DNA of 9,823 nt, from the NCBI GenBank assembly GCA_049292975.1, contig JBATRZ010000035.1:1-9823 (forward strand), read 5' to 3'. The notes below the pieces were generated by a model that was not told where the DNA came from, did no database searches, and saw only the letters and a program-made list of their open reading frames with translations. Source of the DNA: JBGSWE01 sp049292975 (lineage in GTDB: Bacteria > Patescibacteriota > Saccharimonadia > Saccharimonadales > JACDBH01). A program made the translations under genes and the position numbers. Positions 1 through 5,601 of the stretch are shown piece after piece (the stretch's first letter is position 1; each line of letters starts with the position of its first letter).

Positions 1-1450
1 GATCCAGCCGCCGGGTCGCGCCCATTAGCCCCAGGATATAAAGCGGCGTAAAGGCGGTAAAGAAGCCGCCTATCCAGAAATAAGCCGCCAACTTGCCCAG
101 ACGATCATTCAGCATGAAGCCGAAGAACTTAGGGAACCAGTAGTAAAAGCCAGAGAAATAGCCAAATAAGACGCCGCCAATTATCATGTTGTGAAAATGC
201 GCAACCAGGAATAGGCTGTTGTGCACCTGGAAATCAATCGCCGGCACGGACAATAGGACTCCTGTCATGCCGCCGATAGAAAATGTGCCCACAAAGCCAA
301 GAAACCAGATCATCGGCACGCTTAACGTGATGCGGCCGCGGAACATAGTAAACAGCCAGTTGAAGACCTTGACGCCCGTAGGAATAGCGATAATCATTGT
401 CATGATGCCGAAGAATGCATTGACATTTGCCCCAGCTCCCATCGTGAAGAAATGGTGCAGCCAGACTATGAATGACAGCACGCTGATCGCTAGCAGCGCC
501 ACTACCATCGAGGTGTAGCCAAAGAGCTTTTTGCGCGAGAAGGTAGCTACTACCTCAGAGAACATGCCGAATGCAGGCAGGATTAAGATATACACCTCCG
601 GATGCCCCCATGCCCAGATCATATTAATGTACAGCATCGGGTTGCCGCCAAAATCAGACGTGAAGAAGTGCATGCCAAGCGTACGGTCCAGGCTGAGCAG
701 TGTCAGCGTAGCTGTAAGAACCGGGAAAGCAACGAGCAGCAGCATCATGCTGCTTAACACGCTCCAGGTGAAGATGGGCATGCGCATAAGCGTCATACCG
801 GGTGCCCGCAGCTTGACGATGGTAGTTAAAAAGTTCACGCCCGATAACAGGCTGCCCAGGCCCGAAAGTTGCAGCGCCCATATCCAGTAATCCACGCCTA
901 CGCCCGGACTATACTCAATGCCGCTGAGCGGCGGGTATGCTAACCAGCCGGCGGCCGAGAATTCACCAATGACCAGCGAAGTATTCATAAGTACCGCCCC
1001 TGCTACGAACAACCAGAAGCTAACGGAATTTAGGAATGGAAAGGCAACGTCGCGGGCGCCGATTTGTTGCGGCAGGACGAGGTTGATTATACCGAACATA
1101 AAGCCCATGGCGACGAAAAATATCATGATAGTGCCGTGCGCCGAGAAGACTTGCTGGAAATGATCAGACGATAAGAATCCGGTAGAATCTCCGACTGACA
1201 GTATCTGCTGCAAGCGCATCATGGCGGCGTCTGCCCCGCCTCTTAGCAGCATTACTGTTGAGACGATGATATACATGATGCCGATACGCTTCGGATCCAG
1301 TGAGGTCAGCCATTCGCGGTACAGCCAGCCCCACCGTTTTAAAAGGGTCAGCAAGACGACAAGCGACAGCAAACCGCCTACCATCATGACGGCACCAAAT
1401 ATTACGAACGGATTGTGCGGCAGCGCGTCAAGCGTCAGGCGGCCAAGCAT
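1..1450 (-). CDS. cyoB: Cytochrome bo3 quinol oxidase subunit I (partial, C-terminus off the left edge)
   Basis: Catalytic heme-copper subunit that oxidises quinol and reduces O2 to water while pumping protons across the cytoplasmic membrane. The first 483 residues are visible of about 660 usual, and they align closely with E. coli CyoB from end to end, shifted by one residue. Visible key residues: quinone-site R70, D74 and H97; heme b ligands H105 and H420; D-channel D134 and E285; the cross-linked H283/Y287 pair in WGHPEVYIL; CuB ligands H332/H333; K-channel K361; heme o3 ligand H418 in VAHFHN. The quinone-site residues mark it as a quinol rather than cytochrome c oxidase. The ATG at 1450 overlaps the cyoA stop by one base (TAATG), so translation is probably coupled. 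cyoC and cyoD would be expected beyond the left edge. Identification is near certain; only the C-terminus is unseen. Confidence 0.97.
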   Translation of the reverse strand, partial: MLGRLTLDALPHNPFVIFGAVMMVGGLLSLVVLLTLLKRWGWLYREWLTSLDPKRIGIMYIIVSTVMLLRGGADAAMMRLQQILSVGDSTGFLSSDHFQQVFSAHGTIMIFFVAMGFMFGIINLVLPQQIGARDVAFPFLNSVSFWLFVAGAVLMNTSLVIGEFSAAGWLAYPPLSGIEYSPGVGVDYWIWALQLSGLGSLLSGVNFLTTIVKLRAPGMTLMRMPIFTWSVLSSMMLLLVAFPVLTATLTLLSLDRTLGMHFFTSDFGGNPMLYINMIWAWGHPEVYILILPAFGMFSEVVATFSRKKLFGYTSMVVALLAISVLSFIVWLHHFFTMGAGANVNAFFGIMTMIIAIPTGVKVFNWLFTMFRGRITLSVPMIWFLGFVGTFSIGGMTGVLLSVPAIDFQVHNSLFLVAHFHNMIIGGVLFGYFSGFYYWFPKFFGFMLNDRLGKLAAYFWIGGFFTAFTPLYILGLMGATRRLD

Positions 1451-2355
1451 TAGTTGTGCCCCGCAGCTTCGTCGTGTCCTGTTGGTAGCCCTTCAGCCGG
1501 AGTCATGTATTTCATAATGATATTGTCATACAAATATGGCTCAGCCAAGACAAACAGCTGCTCTTGGCTGTTCCGGCTGGGCCGTGACAATTGGCTGTAG
1601 GCGGCAGTATCAAGATTGTTACCAGAATTCCGTGCAGAGTCTAGCCAGCGCGAAAATTCTTCAGGGCTCTGGGCCTTGACGGTAAAATCCATGTCCGCGA
1701 AACCTTCGCCGCTGATATTAGCGCTTGATCCCCGGTAATTACCAGGCTGGTCTGCTTGCAGGTGAAGCTTAGTTGTCATGCCTGCCATTGCGTACACCTG
1801 GCCGCCGAGCTGCGGCACCCAGAACGAATTCATCGGTGCATCGGCCGTAATGTTGAACTCAACAGGCACATCCAGCGGTATCGCCAAGCTATTTATACTG
1901 GCCACTTCTTGGCCGGGATAAATAAACAGCCAGCGCCATGGCAAGGCCACAACTTGTACCCTCAGCGGCGCTGTCGCGCCTGCTATCGGCCGGTACGGGT
2001 CCAGGGTGTGGCTGGTCTGCCAGGTAATTGTTCCGAGTATCGTAATGATAGCGATAGGAATACCCCACCATATAGTTTCAAGCGTACGGTTATGACTCCA
2101 GTCGGGCGCGTAACGGCCGCGGCTTTTAGCGCCGTCGCGGTAGCGCCAGACAATAAAGATAGTCAGAACAAAAACCGGTACAATGACAATCAGGCTTAGG
2201 AAAAAAGCAAAGGCAAGCAGATCGCGCTGTTCGCTGGCGATTTTGCCCCTAGGGTCCAGGATGGCTACGCCGTAGCGGGCCGCAAAACCCTGCAGGGCGG
2301 CTACTAGCACGACCAATGACAGTACACCGAGGGCCAGGGTTAAGATCTTCTTCAT
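1450..2355 (-). CDS. cyoA: Cytochrome bo3 quinol oxidase subunit II
   Basis: Subunit II of the bo3 quinol oxidase, 301 residues against 315 in E. coli. Layout: N-terminal hydrophobic segment (about 5-23), two transmembrane helices (about 47-71 and 93-113), then an external cupredoxin-fold domain with the family signatures WRWLFIYP (140-147) and MNSFWVPQLGGQVYAMAGM (175-193). The CuA ligands of cytochrome c oxidases are absent (no Cys pair in the 208-225 loop), as expected for a quinol oxidase. The lipobox cysteine used to anchor E. coli CyoA is also absent: the stretch after the first hydrophobic segment reads LQGFAARYG. The C-terminus is His/acid-rich (GHDEAAGHN). The gene overlaps cyoB by one base. 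No Shine-Dalgarno lies before the ATG; an extended -10 lies 14 bases upstream. Confidence 0.96.
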   Translation of the reverse strand: MKKILTLALGVLSLVVLVAALQGFAARYGVAILDPRGKIASEQRDLLAFAFFLSLIVIVPVFVLTIFIVWRYRDGAKSRGRYAPDWSHNRTLETIWWGIPIAIITILGTITWQTSHTLDPYRPIAGATAPLRVQVVALPWRWLFIYPGQEVASINSLAIPLDVPVEFNITADAPMNSFWVPQLGGQVYAMAGMTTKLHLQADQPGNYRGSSANISGEGFADMDFTVKAQSPEEFSRWLDSARNSGNNLDTAAYSQLSRPSRNSQEQLFVLAEPYLYDNIIMKYMTPAEGLPTGHDEAAGHN

Positions 2356-2369
2356 AACTGATTATGCTT

Positions 2370-2378
2370 ATCATAGCA
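2370..2378 (-). promoter_or_regulatory. Extended -10 promoter of cyoA
   Basis: On the minus strand the sequence TGC-TATGAT (2378 to 2370) matches an extended -10. It lies in the 50-base gap between the preceding gene and cyoA. A start seven bases downstream would leave a leader of only about six bases without a Shine-Dalgarno. A weaker CATAAT (2366-2361) would give a leaderless start. No convincing -35 was seen. Confidence 0.5.
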
Positions 2379-2405
2379 CAAGCGGGTGGTTAATACGCTC
2401 AAAAT

Positions 2406-3125
2406 TTACTGGCGGGCTTCTCTAAAAGCGCGGCGGATATTATGGCCAAACTCGGACTCGGTATAATCAGCGATTGCATAGGCGACGATAACCAGGCTAA
2501 GCAGCTCGAATGTTTCTTCTAGTCCTACCACCAGGCCTTGGTTTAGGAATGTTTCGCGGTAAACCTGTGAAGCCACGATATCTACCGCTACCGCTCCAAA
2601 GAGAAACGTGCCGGTTGCGGCCGCGAAGAAAACCAGCGTGCGCCGCGGCACCGACCTGGCCATCAGGTATATAAAACCGGCAGCAAGTGCTAGCAGGAAC
2701 GGCGCGATGACCAGCCATGCATTAGCAAAGGCGCCGGGCGCGGCGTCCTTAAAAAAGATAACGTGCAATGTTTGCAGGACGTACTCATGTAGTCCGGCAA
2801 TCTCATCGATTGAAAAAAGCAATGCCGAAAAAGAGATGACCGTCCAAAGCCGCCTTTGCTTGCCGGTTTGCAGGTAGGCGGCCAGCCCGGCAGCTGCGGC
2901 GATAAGCAGATACAAGAATTGCGCGAACCAAGTGGGTACGCTAGCCTCGTCATCAAAGTCAAAGCGGTTAGACAATTCGTAAAACTGCCCATGCTGCTGG
3001 TGGTAGACTCCTAGATTCACGGCTTGAAATAAAAGATGCAAACCGAGCAGGACGAAGGTTGTAGCCAGCAATATTAGCAACAAGCGGCGCGCGAAACTGT
3101 TGTGCCTGGGTTCATGTCTTGCCAT
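2406..3125 (-). CDS. Uncharacterised multi-helix membrane protein with DE..HE / EE..E motifs
   Basis: A 239-residue integral membrane protein with about six hydrophobic helices (roughly 13-38, 65-85, 92-110, 133-155, 161-186, 198-220). It resembles a widespread but unnamed family, recognisable by an acidic external stretch followed by PTWF (here FDFDDEASVPTWF), the motif SIDEIAGLHE (D107, E108, H113, E114) and GLEETFEL (E203, E204, E207). Conserved acidic and His residues inside membrane helices suggest a buried metal site or proton path; this is inference and no function is established. I chose the ATG at 3125 because a TATACT -10 lies exactly seven bases upstream, giving a leaderless start. 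A GTG at 3131 would add two residues but has no ribosome site. It sits between the PAP2 gene and cyoA on the same strand, so a link to respiration or quinones is possible. Confidence 0.85.
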   Translation of the reverse strand: MARHEPRHNSFARRLLLILLATTFVLLGLHLLFQAVNLGVYHQQHGQFYELSNRFDFDDEASVPTWFAQFLYLLIAAAAGLAAYLQTGKQRRLWTVISFSALLFSIDEIAGLHEYVLQTLHVIFFKDAAPGAFANAWLVIAPFLLALAAGFIYLMARSVPRRTLVFFAAATGTFLFGAVAVDIVASQVYRETFLNQGLVVGLEETFELLSLVIVAYAIADYTESEFGHNIRRAFREARQ

Positions 3126-3132
3126 GAACACC

Positions 3133-3141
3133 AGTATACCA
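3133..3141 (-). promoter_or_regulatory. Extended -10 promoter with leaderless start
   Basis: TGG-TATACT on the minus strand (3141 to 3133) is a near-consensus extended -10. The gap from its last base to the ATG at 3125 is seven bases, so the transcript would begin at the start codon. It sits just before the end of the PAP2 gene, so the downstream membrane protein can be transcribed independently. Confidence 0.55.
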
Positions 3142-3142
3142 G

Positions 3143-3808
3143 CTACTGCTTTGCCGGTTTTCGTTTACCGTAGCGTATATCCTGCAGGCGTACGTGCCGG
3201 AACAGCGCATACGAAAACCAACCGATAGCGAAGCCGCCCAGTATATCTAGCGGCGCGTGGATACCAAGGTACAGGCGCGAAAAAGCGACGCCGCCTATCC
3301 AGACAATTGTAAGCCAGCGGTATTGCTTGGGCAGGTAATGTCCTACCACTAATGCCATAGCGACGGCCAGTGCCGTGTGGCCTGAAGGAAAGCCAGGTCC
3401 CCGCACCACGTAGTCCAGATTGTAGATGCCCGGCAGGACCTCATGGGGCCGCGCCCTGCCCCAGATGTCTTTGGCAAACCCGCTCAGCTGGTAAGCCAAT
3501 GTTGCAGTCAGCAGTAAGCGTATCACCACGTGCCATTGCTTCCGTACGGTAAAAATGAACAGCAGCAAGCCCAGCATATATATGCTGCCTGTCTGGGTGA
3601 TAAAAATAACGGCGGGCTTTATAAAAACCGGATTGTAATACAATGCCTGGAAGACCGATATCTCCCACTCTTTCATGTCTGCCCCGCGGCTTAGCCATAC
3701 AGCTAAGAAAAACAAGGCTGCAGCGATAGCCGCCTGGATTGTGGGGTGTATCTTTGGTAGTTTCTTAAAATTTTTATGTTTCACGCCGGGGCCTGGATTC
3801 TTACGCAT
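3143..3808 (-). CDS. PAP2-family lipid/undecaprenyl-pyrophosphate phosphatase-like membrane protein
   Basis: Type 2 phosphatidic acid phosphatase, an integral membrane enzyme that removes phosphate from a lipid phosphate or pyrophosphate on the outer face of the membrane. All three signature motifs of the family are intact: K113-x6-R120-P121 (KDIWGRARP), P141-S-G-H144, and S177-R178-x5-H184-x3-D188 (SRLYLGIHAPLD). H184 would be the nucleophile and H144 the acid. About six hydrophobic helices span 24-40, 63-87, 94-111, 142-158, 164-182 and 186-204; both termini are basic. The 221-residue length is normal. The substrate cannot be read from sequence: undecaprenyl pyrophosphate recycling and phospholipid turnover both fit. 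The start is supported by AAGG seven bases before the ATG; SD and ATG lie in opposite arms of a short hairpin (3805-3823). Confidence 0.93.
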   Translation of the reverse strand: MRKNPGPGVKHKNFKKLPKIHPTIQAAIAAALFFLAVWLSRGADMKEWEISVFQALYYNPVFIKPAVIFITQTGSIYMLGLLLFIFTVRKQWHVVIRLLLTATLAYQLSGFAKDIWGRARPHEVLPGIYNLDYVVRGPGFPSGHTALAVAMALVVGHYLPKQYRWLTIVWIGGVAFSRLYLGIHAPLDILGGFAIGWFSYALFRHVRLQDIRYGKRKPAKQ

Positions 3809-3823
3809 AAGTATACCTTATGC
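3805..3823 (-). promoter_or_regulatory. Hairpin over the Shine-Dalgarno and start codon of the PAP2 gene
   Basis: GCATAAG and CTTATGC form a perfect 7-bp inverted repeat with a 5-base loop. In the minus-strand mRNA the AAGG ribosome site lies in the 5' arm (running one base into the loop) and the AUG in the 3' arm, so the fold would hide both. The same DNA palindrome could instead be an operator. Confidence 0.45.
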
Positions 3824-3865
3824 TTAATAGGAGCAGCAATAAGAACCCAATCTTGTACCTTATGC
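3814..3865. repeat. 10-bp direct repeat TACCTTATGC in the divergent promoter region
   Basis: The decamer occurs at 3814-3823 (overlapping the PAP2 ribosome site) and again at 3856-3865 (over the -35 position of the yggT promoter), 42 bases apart, four helical turns. The position fits a shared regulator binding site; this is inference. Confidence 0.4.
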
Positions 3866-3875
3866 CCACAGTGCC

Positions 3876-3902
3876 TGCTATACTACCAGGATAAATAAGG
3901 AG
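3876..3902 (+). promoter_or_regulatory. Extended -10 and Shine-Dalgarno of the YggT-family gene
   Basis: TGC-TATACT (3876-3884) is a strong extended -10. AAGGAG (3897-3902) is a full Shine-Dalgarno six bases before the ATG at 3909 and fixes the start. A possible weak -35 (TTGTAC, 3853-3858) has a 20-base spacer. Confidence 0.65.
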
Positions 3903-3908
3903 TGCATT

Positions 3909-4337
3909 ATGGCAGATAGCCCCACCTCAGCAAATGTAACTATTCCTGGGTTCTTAAGAATTAGCAAGGTAATCGCGTATGTGCTATATGCCTGGGTGAT
4001 AATTGGTGTTGTCAGCCTGGTGCTGCGCGTCTTTTTGTTGTTATTCTCTGCCAACCAAACCACGCCGTTTGTAAAATTCGTCTACAACGTATCATATGAT
4101 TATTTGGCACCGTTCCGCGGCATCTTTCCGCCGCGTCCCGTCGGCGAAACAGGCTACCTGGATGTCGCCGCCCTGTTTGCAATTATTATATATCTGTTCC
4201 TGATGTGGGGTTTTTCGGCGCTGGTTCAGTACGTACAGCACAAGATAGACGTATCGCGTTACGAGCAAGAAAAAGAAATCGCCCGGCTTAAACTGGAGCG
4301 TGAAAAGGCGCGGTTGCAAGAATCCAGGGCCACATGA
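3909..4337 (+). CDS. YggT-family membrane protein with C-terminal coiled coil
   Basis: YggT/YlmG family (PF02325). The core has two membrane helices (about 22-47 and 84-109) linked by the typical segment TTPFVKFVYNVSYDYLAPFR followed by GIFPP, and then the LDVAALFAII motif that begins the second helix. Proteins of this family act at the cell membrane; YlmG-type members lie in division gene clusters of Gram-positives and cyanobacteria, but their biochemical role is unsettled. This one carries an extra charged tail (about 112-140, rich in E, K, R with heptad-like spacing: YEQEKEIARLKLEREKARLQ) that should form a cytosolic coiled coil and could recruit a partner. It is a single-gene unit in the plus direction, divergent from the PAP2 gene and followed by a terminator at 4430-4463. 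Confidence 0.9.
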   Translation: MADSPTSANVTIPGFLRISKVIAYVLYAWVIIGVVSLVLRVFLLLFSANQTTPFVKFVYNVSYDYLAPFRGIFPPRPVGETGYLDVAALFAIIIYLFLMWGFSALVQYVQHKIDVSRYEQEKEIARLKLEREKARLQESRAT

Positions 4338-4429
4338 CAAGAAAAGCCGAAGTCCGTAGTCCGCTGAAGCACGCCGCAGCTTGCTCTGCCGCAGTGTTCC
4401 CTGCCTATTAAATTAGTAGTATGAAATCA

Positions 4430-4463
4430 AAAACAGGCACCTAAGAACAAGGGTGCCTGTTTT
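4430..4463. terminator. Bidirectional rho-independent terminator
   Basis: AAAACAGGCACC (4430-4441) and GGTGCCTGTTTT (4452-4463) form a perfect 12-bp stem with a 10-base loop. The A/T ends supply a U-tract in both directions. It lies between the convergent yggT-type gene (ending 4337) and the minus-strand gene ending at 4479. The 90 bases between 4338 and 4429 show nothing else. Confidence 0.88.
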
Positions 4464-4478
4464 GAAATACTGGTGCGC

Positions 4479-4799
4479 TTATTTTTCGTCGTCTAAACGT
4501 AAGACGATTCCGCCCGAATTTTCTGCGATGACGTTGAATACAAAGGCTTGGATGTAGCCAATGACCCAGCCGATTGCAAAGTAAATCAGCGGTACTACGA
4601 TGATGCTAAGTATGCCAACCGCAGTTCCAAAAGCCAAACCGCTTAGCAAGCTCTGTGTCTCGTTTGCAAAATCTACGGTACTGCGCAGACTATGCAGAAT
4701 TGCGACACCAAGGCCGACTATTGACCAGAATGATCCGACGAAGTTTGCCCATGTCGATGACTTAACGCCCACCACTTTCTTATTCATTTTTTGAGCCAT
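4479..4799 (-). CDS. Small membrane protein, DUF3566-like
   Basis: A 106-residue protein with a basic N-terminus (KKVVGVKSSTWANF), a first membrane helix (about 18-38), a linker (STVDFANETQ) and a second long hydrophobic region (about 52-93), ending in FNVIAENSGGIVLRLDDEK. The ending resembles that of DUF3566 proteins (pattern FNL..E..GGI.V.L.E), which are two-helix membrane proteins of unknown function; this comparison is from memory. It is the last gene before the bidirectional terminator and lies 30 bases after the TMEM198-like gene, so the two probably form an operon. AAAGGA lies ten bases before the ATG. Confidence 0.78.
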   Translation of the reverse strand: MAQKMNKKVVGVKSSTWANFVGSFWSIVGLGVAILHSLRSTVDFANETQSLLSGLAFGTAVGILSIIVVPLIYFAIGWVIGYIQAFVFNVIAENSGGIVLRLDDEK

Positions 4800-4829
4800 A
4801 TTAACCTGTTCCTTTCCTAGGGGTTATCG

Positions 4830-5486
4830 TTACTTATTACGGTTGTGCTTGGGCTGATCGTATTCGTAAGCATCAGACAGCAGCAGCATGTCCGGCGTAC
4901 TGCGTTGGATGTTTATGGCGATTATGCTGCCCGCCAGCCAAGCCAGCAACCATACGAACTCCTGGTCTACCACACTTAGCACCGTCCGGATGATGCCATT
5001 GTTAAGCTGGTCCAAGCTGACCGAACCCACCAAAAGCATGACACCGCACAGCACGTAAGCGCTGCCGAGAAGCGAGGTGACGGCTATCACGACAGAACGC
5101 GACAGGGCGCTGGAGGTTGCGGCGATAAAGCCAGCGATACCGCCGAACAGCGACAGCATAAACAAGATGAAGCCGCTGTTACCTAGCCCGATTGCAACCG
5201 CTAGGTACGAGAATGCTGCCGCACCCACGATAACTGACAATATGATGATTGCTATTTCAAAAAACAAGAACGAAAGAACTGCCATTATGACACCGGTGAC
5301 CAACGCCATAATTAGGGCAACGCTAGTACTAACAGCGCCGGTGCCGAACACACCCTGTACGCCGCTAAAACCGACCACCAGACCGCTAACAAAGCCGACC
5401 AGCGGCAAAAGCAGCCTGAACAACTTCAAGCCAGCCAGTGCCGAAGCGACACCTATGATTATTAGACCTACCGCAAGTAGAACCAT
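4830..5486 (-). CDS. Multi-helix membrane protein, TMEM198/DUF4203-like
   Basis: A 218-residue protein that is almost entirely hydrophobic, with about seven helices: 2-20, 22-41, 52-74, 77-98, 103-123, 131-154 and 174-194. Glycine-rich helix pairs (GFVSGLVVGFSG, LFGGIAGFIAATSS) recall the DUF4203/TMEM198 family, which has no established biochemical role. The hydrophilic tail (STPDMLLLSDAYEYDQPKHNRNK) should be cytosolic or external. The start is decided by the ribosome site: AGGAG (5500-5496) directly abuts an ATG at 5495, which is too close, but lies nine bases before the in-frame ATG at 5486. The annotated start is therefore 5486; using 5495 would add MCR. It lies 30 bases upstream of the DUF3566-like gene on the same strand. 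Confidence 0.75.
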   Translation of the reverse strand: MVLLAVGLIIIGVASALAGLKLFRLLLPLVGFVSGLVVGFSGVQGVFGTGAVSTSVALIMALVTGVIMAVLSFLFFEIAIIILSVIVGAAAFSYLAVAIGLGNSGFILFMLSLFGGIAGFIAATSSALSRSVVIAVTSLLGSAYVLCGVMLLVGSVSLDQLNNGIIRTVLSVVDQEFVWLLAWLAGSIIAINIQRSTPDMLLLSDAYEYDQPKHNRNK

Positions 5487-5495
5487 ACGACACAT

Positions 5496-5601
5496 CTCCT
5501 ATTTATAATTCTATACGTTACGCCTGGTAGCGGCCTTTGTAAAGGGTTACATATAAATCGTTCGTAAGGGGTAGATTATTATAACGGCTTGTCAAACAGG
5601 G
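5496..5601. other. Intergenic spacer between the CapA and TMEM198-like genes
   Basis: The spacer holds AT-rich -10-like sequences on the minus strand (TATAAT at 5582-5577; TATAGA at 5516-5511) and a 12-bp near-palindrome CCTTTGTAAAGG (5534-5545). No terminator is evident after the CapA gene. No promoter with a well-spaced -35 could be assigned. Confidence 0.3.

Noticed and set aside
219..1517. Plus-strand open frames in the left 1.5 kb
   Set aside because: They are antisense to cyoB/cyoA, whose conservation is unambiguous, and they have no recognisable content.
5534..5545. Palindrome CCTTTGTAAAGG as an operator
   Set aside because: It is only five paired bases in AT-rich spacer, with no second copy or clear promoter nearby.
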